Notes: a model not told the origin generated them from the letters alone. Shown: positions 18,588 to 27,683, numbered from the stretch's first letter. The stretch: DNA of 64,000 nt from Nocardia concava NBRC 100430 (GCF_000308815.1 NZ_BAFX01000133.1:93899-157898), one strand, 5' to 3'. Numbers and translations are program-made.

Positions 18588-19250
18588 TCAGTTCATCCAT
18601 TCCGGCTTGATCGGCTGTCCGTTGGCGTGGCGGTGTTCGCAGATGGCCTTGAGATTGCGCAGTTCCAGCAGGTGTCCGGCGGCGAAGAGGTGCCAGAAGT
18701 CGCCGACCCAGACCGGGCGGCCCTCGGGCTCGGTCTCGGGGTAGCCGTTGTTCTCGTAGAACGGGTGGTGGCAATTGGTCCAGGTGACAACGCATCCCGG
18801 CTTGTCGAGCACCAGTTGCGCGTCGACGACCCGCATCAGGTAGATCATCCACAGGTGGTCGGCCTGATCCCAGGCGCAGTGGTAGTCGACGGTGCGGGCC
18901 TGGGCATTGGACACCGTGCGGGTGTAGATGCGGGTGTGCGAACCGATCCGGTCGTCCGACACCCAGATCTCGGGATCGGCCTCGGTGCGCTCGAAACCCC
19001 GCATGCTGTAGGTCCATTCGCACAGGCTGCGGGTGTCGGCGAGGTAGTCGAACACCTCGTCCGGCGGGGCGTCGATGAATTCGGTGACGGTGCAGTACTG
19101 GCCGTAGATCTCGTCGTGCGGGTAGACGGAGCGGGTCATGTCCAGCACCAGCGGCATGCCCTCCTTGAGGGCCATGGACTCGATGCGATACACACCCGGC
19201 ACATTCACATCCGGTACCTCGATGGGCTCGGCTTTGACGGTCTCGGTCAT
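18588..19250 (-). CDS. SRPBCC-superfamily protein
   Basis: A 220-residue protein with a START/SRPBCC-like core (QYCTVTEFIDAPPDEVFDYLADTRSLCEWTYSMRGFER). These helix-grip proteins bind hydrophobic ligands; some are aromatases or cyclases of polyketide pathways. The start ATG overlaps the stop of the ThDP enzyme (ATGA) and the stop lies 2 nt before the KASIII-like gene, so tight coupling is clear. It is rich in Trp, Tyr and His (for example CHHPFYENNGYPE near residue 165), which might line a pocket. A role in handling or cyclising the pathway intermediate is inference only. Confidence 0.75.
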   Translation of the reverse strand: MTETVKAEPIEVPDVNVPGVYRIESMALKEGMPLVLDMTRSVYPHDEIYGQYCTVTEFIDAPPDEVFDYLADTRSLCEWTYSMRGFERTEADPEIWVSDDRIGSHTRIYTRTVSNAQARTVDYHCAWDQADHLWMIYLMRVVDAQLVLDKPGCVVTWTNCHHPFYENNGYPETEPEGRPVWVGDFWHLFAAGHLLELRNLKAICEHRHANGQPIKPEWMN

Positions 19251-20893
19251 GCGAGGGGCTCCTTCAGAAACGGTGCGAACGGTGGGATCTCGTCCGGGTC
19301 ACACTGCAGTTCGATGAACGCGGGCCCCGGTATTGCCCGCGCCTTCTCCAAGGCGTTCTCGAATTCGGTCAGGGTGCGCGCGGTCCACGCGGGCAGATCC
19401 GGGAACATCGCGGCCACCCCGGCCCCGATCTCCGCCGCCCGGAACCGGTTGAAGCTGTACGCGCCGGAGTAATAGACCTGCTCCCGCGTCACGCACATGC
19501 CGTGCGCGTTGTTGTTGAACACCACGAACGTGACCGGCACCTGATACTCGACCGCCGTATGCACCTCGTGCCCGTGCATGAAATACGCACCGTCCCCGGC
19601 GATCACCACGGCCCGCCGCCCCCGCCCCAACGCACACCCGACCCCCGCCCCGAACGCATACCCCATCCCGCCCATCCCCAGCGCGATGAGAAACCGCCCG
19701 CCCGCGGGAACCCGCAAATGATGCACCACGGCCGCCCCGGTATTCCCGGCATCGACAACCACATCAGCCCCCGGCTCCAGCGCATCCTCGAGCGCGGCCA
19801 CCGCCGCCCGATACCGCACGCCAGGCCCGGAAGCCTCCGGCACAACGGAATCCGGCAATCGCCGACTCGCTACCGGGTGTGCCGGTACGGGGTCCATCTG
19901 CCCGGCAAGTTCACTCAGACTGGCGGCCAATGGCCCTCGCACGACGGTGTGCGCAGGGACGAACGGCTCCTCCGCCCCCAGATACACCACGTGCGGGCAG
20001 ACCTCCAGCGCCGCATCCAATCCCGCTCGCGCGGTCACCGGAAGCGCCGCTCCCACCAGCAAGCACAGGTCCGCGTCGGCGACGAGCTCCGGCGCCCGCG
20101 GATGCCCCATCACACCGGTGACGCCGGCGAACAACGGATCCCGATTCGGGAAGGCGTCCTTGGCATCCGGCGTGACCAGCACCGACGCACCCAGCGCACG
20201 CACCACCGCCGCCAGTTCGTCCCGGGCATCCGCGAGCCCGACCTCCGGTCCGGCGATCACGACCACCCGAGACCCGTCGAGTGGCACATCAGGAAGGGAG
20301 ATTGAGGCAAATCCCGTCGCCGAGGTGCCATTCGACGGGCCGGTGGGTGTTGCCGGCACTGCGGCGGCTTGAATGCTCTTGGGTAGTAATAGGACTGAGG
20401 GGCCGCCTTCGAGGGCTGCGGCGATTGCCCGGTCCAATGCGGCGGAAATATCTTGTGGATCAGTGACTTTCACGCAGTAGCGGGAGACCGCGCCGAAGAT
20501 CGTCTCGGCGTCGAGGCGGCCGGGGAGGCCGCTGGTGTCTTGGAAGGCGCCTCGGCCTTCGAGGGTGGTGGGTGGCTGGCCGACCAAGGCGAGGATCGGG
20601 ACTCGGGAGTCGAAGGATTCGGTCAGGGCGGCAAGGAGATTCATGGCTCCGCCGCCGGAGGTGGCGGCCACGACGCCGAGGCGGTGGGTGGCGCGGGAGT
20701 AGCCGTCCGCCATGGTGGCGGCGCCGAATTCGTGTTTGGCGAGGATGCCGGTGACGGCCGGGTGGCGGTGGAGGGCGTCGTAGAGGTCCTCGATATTGGC
20801 GCCGCCGACGCCGAAGACGTGGTCGGTGTGGGCCGCGATGCGGTCGACGATCAGGTCGGCCACGGTCTGCGTTTCGGGTTCGGTCTCGGACAC
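19247..20893 (-). CDS. ThDP-dependent enzyme (acetolactate synthase/benzoylformate decarboxylase family)
   Basis: A 548-residue enzyme with all three domains of the ThDP decarboxylase/synthase family. The cofactor-activating Glu is in AKHEFGAATMADGYSRA, and the ThDP/Mg motif starts GDGAYFMHGHEVH and ends FNNNAHGM. I chose GTG 20893 (SETEPETQTVADL): an open extension to 20947 would overlap the 28-bp dyad at 20913-20940, which looks like an operator. It heads the five-gene operon. The family decarboxylates 2-oxoacids or joins them to aldehydes; together with the aminotransferase and KASIII-like enzyme an amino-ketone or acyloin-type product is conceivable but unproven. Confidence 0.85.
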   Translation of the reverse strand: MSETEPETQTVADLIVDRIAAHTDHVFGVGGANIEDLYDALHRHPAVTGILAKHEFGAATMADGYSRATHRLGVVAATSGGGAMNLLAALTESFDSRVPILALVGQPPTTLEGRGAFQDTSGLPGRLDAETIFGAVSRYCVKVTDPQDISAALDRAIAAALEGGPSVLLLPKSIQAAAVPATPTGPSNGTSATGFASISLPDVPLDGSRVVVIAGPEVGLADARDELAAVVRALGASVLVTPDAKDAFPNRDPLFAGVTGVMGHPRAPELVADADLCLLVGAALPVTARAGLDAALEVCPHVVYLGAEEPFVPAHTVVRGPLAASLSELAGQMDPVPAHPVASRRLPDSVVPEASGPGVRYRAAVAALEDALEPGADVVVDAGNTGAAVVHHLRVPAGGRFLIALGMGGMGYAFGAGVGCALGRGRRAVVIAGDGAYFMHGHEVHTAVEYQVPVTFVVFNNNAHGMCVTREQVYYSGAYSFNRFRAAEIGAGVAAMFPDLPAWTARTLTEFENALEKARAIPGPAFIELQCDPDEIPPFAPFLKEPLA

Positions 20894-20912
20894 GATCCCC
20901 CATTTCGTACTG

Positions 20913-20940
20913 CCTTGTCCGCGATACATCGCACACAAGG
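20913..20940. promoter_or_regulatory. 28-bp dyad operator in front of the ThDP operon
   Basis: A nested palindrome: CCTTGT, 2 bp, GCGAT, 2 bp, ATCGC, 2 bp, ACAAGG. Eleven of 14 base pairs are symmetric and the spacers are equal. It lies 20-47 bp upstream of the GTG start of the ThDP gene. The size fits a MarR-family operator and the operon ends with an OhrR/MarR gene, so autoregulation is the simplest reading. Confidence 0.6.
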
Positions 20941-21028
20941 TATCCATGGGGAGCGAGTTCGATCAACGTGTCACAGGTCACAGTAGGGACCGAAATGCGC
21001 TGTTAGCCAGGGCAATTAGCCAAGCGAA

Positions 21029-21087
21029 GACCCCGCCGGGGGGCGGCCCCGGCGGGGTCCCGGTCCGGCTGCAGGGGAACCGGACCG
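21029..21087 (-). terminator. Tandem hairpin terminators after the serine hydrolase gene
   Basis: Two hairpins in a row: GACCCCGCCGGGG / CCCCGGCGGGGTC (21029-21059, 13-bp stem, 5-nt loop) and CGGTCCGG / CCGGACCG (21061-21087, 8-bp stem). They follow the stop of the minus-strand gene at 21128-22351 and shield the ThDP operon from read-through. Confidence 0.75.
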
Positions 21088-21127
21088 CGGGGTGAACCGC
21101 TACCGGCTCAGGGCCGGTACACAGGTA

Positions 21128-22351
21128 TCAACGAGCGGCGGCCCGGCGCGGTTCACCGCGCACGCCCGATCGGCGTGTCGAATGTCCGAAAACCGCGCGG
21201 GACAGCCGCAGGCAGCGATTGTCGCCATTGAGGGTGAGGCCGAGACGATTGGGGACGTAGGCGAAGGACAGACCGGTATGCGGATCGGCGAATCCGAGCG
21301 AGCCGCCCAGGCCGGGCGTGCCGTACGCGCGATGATCGGCCGAGCCGAACGGGAAAGTGGGACAAGACTTTCGGAACCCGAGATGGAATCGCGTGGTGGT
21401 CTTCACGACCGCATCGGGCGCGGGCACCGGACCGGCGTCGGCCAGCCGGGCGCGCACCGAGCCGGAGATCGGCAGTTCCCCGGTGAGACCCGCCGCGTAG
21501 ATGCGCGCCAGCCCGCGCGCCGAGCCGACGCCATTGCTGCCGGGCAGTTCCACCGACATGACCTCCGGCCGCACGAAATCCTCGGGCATGCCCAGATCCG
21601 GCACGGCCAGCGCGCGGAAGAGCTGGCCGCGCCGCAGCAGCGCCGGAATCGCTTGATTCCAGGGCAGATTCCGTTCGTAGCGCAGCTCGAGCCCATTGGT
21701 GCGGACCAACCGCGCGATGCGGTCGCCGCCGAGGTCCGCGTCCAGTCCCAGGGTGAAATCGACGCCGAGCGGTCCGGCGATCTCCTCGGCGAGGAAGTGC
21801 CGAATGCTGCGCCCGGCCGGGTCGGCGCGGCGCACCAGCTCATTGATGAACAGTCCGATACTCACGGGGTGATAGCCCTGCCGGGTACCCGGCGTCCACG
21901 CGGGCCGCTGCGCCGCCAGCACCCCGGCGACCCGGTCCAGATCGTGCAGATCGGCCAGGGTCATCCGGGTCCCGCGCAATATATGCAAGCCCACTTGATG
22001 ATCGATGAGCTGGCGGACGGTCACCTCGCCCTTGCCGCGCGCCGCGAACTCGGGCCAGTAGCGCGCCACCGGCTCGTCGTAGTCGAGCTGTCCGCGGGTC
22101 ACCAGCATGGCGAGGATCAGTGCCGCAACGCCTTTGGTGGAGGAGAAGACCGGCGCGATGGTGTCGCGCTCCCACGGCAGCCGCCGCTCCCGATCGCGCA
22201 GCCCGCCCCAGAGATCGACCACGGGCGTGTCCCCGTCGAAGACCGCGACCGCCGCGCCGATCTCACCGTGGTGTGCGAAGTTCCGCCGGAAGGCGTCGGC
22301 GACCCGGCCGTACCCCTCGGCGACATACCCGTGCGTCATGATCTCGGTCAT
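21128..22351 (-). CDS. Beta-lactamase-family serine hydrolase (EstB-like)
   Basis: A 407-residue protein without a clear signal peptide. The SxxK motif is SSTK in PVFSSTKGVAALIL, near residue 70, and YHPVSIG provides the tyrosine motif; GTPGLGGSLGF near the C-terminus matches the HGG-like box of the family. Cytosolic members such as EstB are esterases. Two starts are possible, 22351 (MTEIMTHGY) and 22339 (MTHGY). It lies 11 bp behind the double-Lrp regulator gene on the same strand and may be cotranscribed with it. The substrate is unknown. Confidence 0.8.
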   Translation of the reverse strand: MTEIMTHGYVAEGYGRVADAFRRNFAHHGEIGAAVAVFDGDTPVVDLWGGLRDRERRLPWERDTIAPVFSSTKGVAALILAMLVTRGQLDYDEPVARYWPEFAARGKGEVTVRQLIDHQVGLHILRGTRMTLADLHDLDRVAGVLAAQRPAWTPGTRQGYHPVSIGLFINELVRRADPAGRSIRHFLAEEIAGPLGVDFTLGLDADLGGDRIARLVRTNGLELRYERNLPWNQAIPALLRRGQLFRALAVPDLGMPEDFVRPEVMSVELPGSNGVGSARGLARIYAAGLTGELPISGSVRARLADAGPVPAPDAVVKTTTRFHLGFRKSCPTFPFGSADHRAYGTPGLGGSLGFADPHTGLSFAYVPNRLGLTLNGDNRCLRLSRAVFGHSTRRSGVRGEPRRAAAR

Positions 22352-22362
22352 CGAGAGCGAGC

Positions 22363-23445
22363 CTAACGAAGCCGGATTTCCGGGTCGCGGCCCCAGACGT
22401 CGAATGGGATATGCCCCACCGCGCGGCCACGCGGGCTGAGGCTCCGGCCCATGCGCTTGAGCGTGCGCAGGGTCAATTGGCGCTCGGTGATCCGCAACTC
22501 CGGAAACTCGCGCTGCAGGCGGGTTTCCAGCAGCACGCCCTCGCGCGGGCCGCGCAGCCAGGCGATGAGCATGACATTGCTGTCATCGGCGGTGGAGACG
22601 CAGAGCCGGATCTCCGGCCAGGACGCCAGGGCCGCGCCGAGCCGGTCGAGGGCTGACGCGGGGAGTTGCGCCCAGTAGTTGGCGGTGACGGTCCAGCCCG
22701 CGGCCTGTTCGGCGAAATCGCAGCGGAACACCAACCGGCCCGAGCGCGTCATCTCGGAGATGCGGCGGCGCACCGTGGTTTCGGTGAGGCCGGTGTCGCG
22801 GGCCAGGTCCGCGATGCTGCGGCGGCCGTCGGCGGACAGCGCCAGGATGAGGGCCGCGTCGCCGGGCCGGATGCGCGAATGGGTCGGCGCGGGGCCGCGC
22901 GGATCGGTCAGCAGCGTGCGCTGGCTCGGATCGAGGGCCTGCGGCCGCCAATGGCTGCCCTCGACGTACACGTGCTGGTTGACCGCGGTGCGGATCTCCT
23001 CGACACCGGGCAGGGCGGCCAGCTCCCGCGCGGTGAGATCGTCCAGGGCGGCGAGGTTTTCGACGGCCACCGAGAGTTGCACGGGAAAGCTGCCGGTGAC
23101 GCGTTCGACGCTGAAGACGCACGGCATGGCGGCGAGCCGGTCGCAGAGCTCGGTCAGCTTCTCGGCGCGGCACCGCAGCCGCAGGTAGGCGACGGTAGCC
23201 AACTCCGGTGCGTAGGCCGTGATCCACGCCAGCCCGGAGGCGGTGAGCTGCTGCCAGCGCCGGGCGGCGGTGGTGGCGTCCACGCCGAGCGAGGCCCCGA
23301 TCCGCGTCCAGGACGCCCGCGGATTGATTTGCAGCGCATTAACCAAATCCAGGTCGCGCTCATCGAAGGCGGTCAGGGCGGCGGATTCCGGCACACTGCT
23401 CGCCGCGATGGCGGTATCCGGCGATTCGGCCGTATCCTCGGACAT
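22363..23445 (-). CDS. Lrp/AsnC-family regulator with two tandem modules
   Basis: A 360-residue protein, about twice the usual Lrp length. Two helix-turn-helix parts are visible, LDLVNALQINPRASWTRIG (about 33-51) and ILALSADGRRSIADLARDTG (about 195-214), each followed by a ligand-binding RAM-like domain. Such double proteins occur in actinobacteria. It is divergent from the MFS/M20 gene pair with about 50 bp between the starts, and a small palindrome (GTGGC...GCCAC, 23456-23471) lies in that gap. Control of the transporter and hydrolase by an amino-acid-type ligand is the likely role. Confidence 0.85.
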   Translation of the reverse strand: MSEDTAESPDTAIAASSVPESAALTAFDERDLDLVNALQINPRASWTRIGASLGVDATTAARRWQQLTASGLAWITAYAPELATVAYLRLRCRAEKLTELCDRLAAMPCVFSVERVTGSFPVQLSVAVENLAALDDLTARELAALPGVEEIRTAVNQHVYVEGSHWRPQALDPSQRTLLTDPRGPAPTHSRIRPGDAALILALSADGRRSIADLARDTGLTETTVRRRISEMTRSGRLVFRCDFAEQAAGWTVTANYWAQLPASALDRLGAALASWPEIRLCVSTADDSNVMLIAWLRGPREGVLLETRLQREFPELRITERQLTLRTLKRMGRSLSPRGRAVGHIPFDVWGRDPEIRLR

Positions 23446-23455
23446 GGGGCCCAGT

Positions 23456-23471
23456 GTGGCAGTTCAGCCAC
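23456..23471. promoter_or_regulatory. Possible Lrp operator
   Basis: GTGGC and GCCAC arms around a 6-bp centre, in the 50-bp gap between the divergent double-Lrp regulator and the MFS transporter gene. Short arms make this a weak call. Confidence 0.35.
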
Positions 23472-23495
23472 TCCTCCCGCCGCGAAGGGGCTTGG

Positions 23496-24731
23496 ATGCC
23501 ACGCACCACCCGGATAACCATCGCGCTGCTGTTCGCGGCCTGGGTTGTCGACTACATCGATCGGACCGTGATCAATTTCGCGCTGCCGGCCATCGGTGAC
23601 GACCTCGGTCTCGATCACACGCAACAGGGTCTGCTGGTGTCGATGTTCTTCGTCTCCTACGCGCTGATCCAGATTCCCGGAGGGTTGCTGGCGGACCGCT
23701 ACGGGGCCTTGAAGGTCGGGATCGCGGGGTTGACGGCGTGGTCGGTCTTCACCGGATTGACCGCCATCGCTTGGTCTTTCGCGGTGCTGCTGGCCATCCG
23801 GTTCCTGTTCGGATTGGTACAGGGCGTGTTTCCGGCCGCCGCCATCAAGGCGCTCGCCGAACGCAGTCGGCCCGAGGAGCGTACGACCGCCGCGGGGTGG
23901 ACGAACTCCTCCAATGCGGCGGGACTGCTGCTGGCGGCGGTGATCGCGGGGGTCTTGCTGCCCACGGTCGGCTGGCGGGTGATGTTCGCGGTGATCTCGG
24001 TGCTCGGGGTGGCGGTCATCCTGGCGTGGCGGCGGTGGATGCCGGAACCGCTGGTGCAGGACGATATTCCGATCGCGAACGTAGGCACCAAGGCCGAACG
24101 GCGCGCGGTGCTGTTCTCGCCCACGCTGCTGGGGTTCGCCGTCATCTTCTTCGGCTACGACGTGCTGGTGTGGGGTGTCACCGCGTGGACGCCGACCTTC
24201 CTGAAGGAGCAGCACCATATCTCCCAGAGCGGCATCGCCTTCGCCGCGGTGCCGACCACGCTGGCCGCGGCGGCCGGGGTGGTGCTCGGGGCGCGGCTGT
24301 CGGATCGGATCGGCGGACGGCCGCGGGTGATCGTGGTGCCGGCCATGGCGTTCACCGCCGCCATGCTCTTCGTACTGCCGCGCATGGCATCGTTCGCGGG
24401 GTTCGTGCTGGTGGGCACGGTGATGAGTCTGGTCGCCGGAATGGCGTACATGCCCGCGTTCGCGGTGCCGCTGCGCGCGCTGCCCAGCGCGTACATCGGT
24501 GCGGCCACCGGGGTGATCATTTTCGGCGGTCAGCTGGCCGGTGTGCTGAGCCCGCTGGCGTTCGGTGTGGTCACCGATCATCTCTCGTACACAACGGCTT
24601 TCGAAACAATGGCCGCCGGTCCGCTGCTGGCCCTGGTGGCGGCGACCGTGGTACCGCAAACCGCCGAGGCGTTCCGGGCGCTGCTGTCCCGCCGCGGCTC
24701 GGCGACCGTCCCGAAGGAGAGTCTCACATGA
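23496..24731 (+). CDS. MFS transporter (anion:cation symporter-like)
   Basis: A 411-residue permease with about 12 hydrophobic segments. The region DYIDRTVINFALPAIGDDLGL followed by GGLLADRYG resembles the anion:cation symporter group that imports organic acids such as sugar acids and aromatic acids. ATG 23496 (MPRTTR) has AAGGGG 5 nt upstream; an open extension to 23454 would run into the regulator's promoter. The stop overlaps the M20 hydrolase start (ATGA), so uptake and hydrolysis of one substrate are probably linked. Confidence 0.85.
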   Translation: MPRTTRITIALLFAAWVVDYIDRTVINFALPAIGDDLGLDHTQQGLLVSMFFVSYALIQIPGGLLADRYGALKVGIAGLTAWSVFTGLTAIAWSFAVLLAIRFLFGLVQGVFPAAAIKALAERSRPEERTTAAGWTNSSNAAGLLLAAVIAGVLLPTVGWRVMFAVISVLGVAVILAWRRWMPEPLVQDDIPIANVGTKAERRAVLFSPTLLGFAVIFFGYDVLVWGVTAWTPTFLKEQHHISQSGIAFAAVPTTLAAAAGVVLGARLSDRIGGRPRVIVVPAMAFTAAMLFVLPRMASFAGFVLVGTVMSLVAGMAYMPAFAVPLRALPSAYIGAATGVIIFGGQLAGVLSPLAFGVVTDHLSYTTAFETMAAGPLLALVAATVVPQTAEAFRALLSRRGSATVPKESLT

Positions 24732-25957
24732 CCGAGCAGTCCACCGCCGCAGCGCTTTCCGAGCACTGGCAGCAGGTCTACCGCCAGTTGCACGCGCACC
24801 CGGAGCTGTCGGGCGAAGAGCACGCGACCGCGGCCCTGGTGGCCGAGGAGCTGCGGGCGCTGCCGGGCTGGGAGGTGACCGAGAATGTCGGCGGCACCGG
24901 CGTTGTCGGCGTGCTGCACAGCGGTCCCGGACCGGTGATCTGGCTGCGCGCCGATATGGACGGGCTGCCGGTGCGGGAGGAGACCGGCCTCGACTACGCC
25001 TCCACCGTGCCCGGTGTCATGCACGCCTGCGGCCACGATGTGCATGTCACGGCGCTGCTCGGCGTCTGCGCCGAACTGGCGGCGAATCCGTTGCCCGGCA
25101 CCGTGGTCGCGCTGTTCCAGCCCGCCGAGGAGACCGGTTCGGGTGCGCAGGGGATGCTCAATGACGGCCTGCTGGAACGCTTTCCGCATCCGCGCATCGT
25201 CCTCGGCCAGCATGTGAGCCCGCTGCCCGCCGGAATCATCCTGAGCAAGCCCGGCACCCTGATGGCCGCCTCCGATTCGGTGCGCGTCACCTTCCTCGGC
25301 AAGGGCGGGCACGCCTCCCAGCCGCACACCGCCATCGACCCGCTGCTCATGGCGGCCTCGCTGGTGGTGCGCCTGCAATCGCTGGCCGCGCGCCAGACCG
25401 CGACCGCCTTCAGTCCGGTGCTCACCGCCGGAGCGCTGCACGCGGGCACCCGGCCCAACATCATCGCCGACACCTCCGAGGTGCTGCTCAGCCTGCGCAC
25501 CTTCACCGACAGCTCGCGCAACCGCATGGTGGAGGGCATCCAGCGCATGGCCGAGGCCGAGGCGGCGGCCGCCGGTGCGCCCCAGGAGCCGAAAGTCGAG
25601 TTCTACGACCACTTCCCGGTCACCGAGAACACCCCCGGCGACACCGAACGCGTCCTCGCCTCCCTCACCGCGGCCAACCTCCCCGTCCTGCCCATGGACC
25701 ACCCCATCACCGGCAGCGAGGATTTCGGCGCCTTCGGCACCGCCGCCAAGGCCCCCTCGGTCTTCTGGCACATCGGCGGCATCGACCCCGCCCGCTTCAC
25801 CGAGGCAGACCAGATCCACATGCTCACCGAAGGCGCCCTCCCCGAACACTTCCCCTCCAACCACTCCCCCCACTTCGCCCCCGACCCCGCCCAGGCCCTC
25901 CCCACCGCCATCACCACCATGCTCACCGCCGCCCGCGCCGAACTCACCCGCCCCTGA
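24728..25957 (+). CDS. M20-family amidohydrolase
   Basis: A 409-residue metallohydrolase of the IAA-amino-acid/N-acyl-amino-acid hydrolase type. Metal-ligand motifs are present: HAHPELSGEE near residue 20, ACGHDVH near residue 100 and FQPAEETGSGAQ near 133; GSEDFGAF lies near the C-terminus. Enzymes of this group release amino acids from acyl, aryl or indole conjugates in the cytosol. It is coupled to the MFS gene and lies under the divergent Lrp regulator, so the three genes look like a small uptake-and-use unit for a conjugated amino acid. Confidence 0.88.
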   Translation: MTEQSTAAALSEHWQQVYRQLHAHPELSGEEHATAALVAEELRALPGWEVTENVGGTGVVGVLHSGPGPVIWLRADMDGLPVREETGLDYASTVPGVMHACGHDVHVTALLGVCAELAANPLPGTVVALFQPAEETGSGAQGMLNDGLLERFPHPRIVLGQHVSPLPAGIILSKPGTLMAASDSVRVTFLGKGGHASQPHTAIDPLLMAASLVVRLQSLAARQTATAFSPVLTAGALHAGTRPNIIADTSEVLLSLRTFTDSSRNRMVEGIQRMAEAEAAAAGAPQEPKVEFYDHFPVTENTPGDTERVLASLTAANLPVLPMDHPITGSEDFGAFGTAAKAPSVFWHIGGIDPARFTEADQIHMLTEGALPEHFPSNHSPHFAPDPAQALPTAITTMLTAARAELTRP

Positions 25958-26003
25958 GTTCGGACCCCACGTCCGTGATCCGCGCACGACCTACCATGGC
26001 TGA

Positions 26004-26783
26004 ATGAGCGGATCCGGCAAGTGGGAAGTCGAAGATCTCGCCCTCCGAGCCCGCCGGGCGAGATCCTTCGGCGCGGCAGCCGACGCCTACGACGCCCACC
26101 GCCCGGACTACCCCCTGGCCGGGATGCGGTGGGCGCTGGAACCGCTGGGCTCCACCGATGTCCGCGTACTCGACCTCGGTGCGGGCACCGGCAAACTCAC
26201 CGGGGTAGCGCTGGCGGCGGGCGCGCGGGTCACCGCCGTCGAACCCGACGAAGGCATGCGCACGGTCTTACGTGACCGCCACCCTCGGGTGCCCGTGCTG
26301 GCCGGAGCGGCCGAATCCATTCCGCTCCCGGACAATTCGATGGACGCGATCATCGTGGGCCAGGCCTTCCACTGGTTCGACCTCCCCCGGTCCTTCCCCG
26401 AATTCGCCCGGGTCCTGCGCCCCGGCGGCGTCCTCGCCGCCTTCTGGAACGACCACGACGATTCCGTCGAATGGGTGGCCGCCTTCGACCGCCTACGCCA
26501 CTCCTCGGCCTCCTTCCCGCCCGCGAACCCGGAACCGGACCTACCCACCCATCCCCTCTTCACCTCCTTCGCCCAATCCGTCTTCCCCCACTCACAGCTC
26601 CGCACGGCCGAATCCCTCACGGCCACGATCGCCACCCACTCCCACGCCCTGGTGATCCCGGAAGCCGAGCGCGAGGCCATTCTGGGTCGGCTCACCGAAT
26701 TCCTCCGCTCCCGTCCCGAAACCTCCAGCGGCACATTCGAAATGCCGCTTCGCACTACGGTCATTCGCGCCACCGCGATCTAG
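26004..26783 (+). CDS. Class I SAM-dependent methyltransferase
   Basis: A 259-residue methyltransferase. Motif I reads VLDLGAGTGKLT, the acidic end of strand 2 is AVEPDEGM, and VGQAFHWFD followed by FARVLRPGGVLAAFWND are the usual post-I and motif III regions. This is the Methyltransf_11-like group acting on small molecules, with no substrate visible. Its TAG stop overlaps the TAG stop of the convergent EamA gene inside one CTAG tetramer (26780-26783). Confidence 0.85.
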   Translation: MSGSGKWEVEDLALRARRARSFGAAADAYDAHRPDYPLAGMRWALEPLGSTDVRVLDLGAGTGKLTGVALAAGARVTAVEPDEGMRTVLRDRHPRVPVLAGAAESIPLPDNSMDAIIVGQAFHWFDLPRSFPEFARVLRPGGVLAAFWNDHDDSVEWVAAFDRLRHSSASFPPANPEPDLPTHPLFTSFAQSVFPHSQLRTAESLTATIATHSHALVIPEAEREAILGRLTEFLRSRPETSSGTFEMPLRTTVIRATAI

Positions 26784-27682
26784 GCCACCCGGAGGGTTTC
26801 GCCCCTTCTGACGATCACGACGCCGATCAGGATGAGCAGACCGCCGAGAAGCTGTATGGGGCGGGGCGTTTCGCCGAGCAGATACCACGCGAACACCAGT
26901 CCCGTCAGGACTTCCAGGAGCGCGGCGAACGCGGCCAGGCGAGGACCGAGCAGGCGGGTGGCGGCGATGCCGGAGACATAGGCGAGGGCGGCGGTCACCG
27001 TGCCCAGCACCAGCGCCGGCGGCCACCAGGGGACGGTGAAGTCTTGGAAGGCAATGCTGTTCGCGGTGGCGCGCAGTGGGACGATGCCCACGATCCCCGC
27101 GGCCAGCAGGATCAGGCCGCCTATGAGGAGGCCCGAGGTGGCGAGCACGGTGCCCGGCAGCGCGGTGTCGGTACGGGACGACAGCAGGACGAACGCGACC
27201 CCGCCGAGCATCGAGGCGAGCGCCCATCCGATGCCGACCCAGCCGATGCCCGCCTCGGAATGCAGGCCGACCACGAGCGGTAGCCCGGCGAGACCGAGAG
27301 CAGCGCCCACCACCGTCATCCCGGGTGGCCGTTGCCGATGCCTCGACCACAGCCAGCCGGTCACGGCGATCGGCGCGGTGTTCTGGATGAGCAGCGCCAC
27401 CGCGACTTCCATGTGGGATACGGCGTTGAAGTAGGTCAGCTGAACTCCGGCGACCGCGAACAAGCCGTAGTGGGTGAGCAGACGTGCGTTGCGGCGCAGG
27501 AGATTCCACCGACCGCGCAGTTGAACCAGCGCGATCGGCAGCAGCACCAGCCCGGCCGTCAGCACCCGCACCACGGTCGCCGCCGCCGAACTCCACCCGG
27601 CCGCCATCAACCCGTGCGCCAACGGGCCCGACAGGGAGAACGACGCCGTCGACACGACCGCGTAGCCCAGCCCCAACCCCAT
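26780..27682 (-). CDS. EamA/DMT-family transporter
   Basis: A 300-residue membrane protein with about ten hydrophobic helices in two EamA repeats (GLGYAVVSTASFSLSGP in the first, GIGWALASMLGGVAFVL in the second). Members export amino acids or small metabolites. I chose ATG 27682 (MGLGLG) because it lies one base behind the stop of the AlaRS-like gene; the frame is open further upstream but inside that gene. The coupling suggests it exports something linked to the AlaRS-like enzyme. Confidence 0.85.
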   Translation of the reverse strand: MGLGLGYAVVSTASFSLSGPLAHGLMAAGWSSAAATVVRVLTAGLVLLPIALVQLRGRWNLLRRNARLLTHYGLFAVAGVQLTYFNAVSHMEVAVALLIQNTAPIAVTGWLWSRHRQRPPGMTVVGAALGLAGLPLVVGLHSEAGIGWVGIGWALASMLGGVAFVLLSSRTDTALPGTVLATSGLLIGGLILLAAGIVGIVPLRATANSIAFQDFTVPWWPPALVLGTVTAALAYVSGIAATRLLGPRLAAFAALLEVLTGLVFAWYLLGETPRPIQLLGGLLILIGVVIVRRGETLRVA

Positions 27683-27683
27683 C

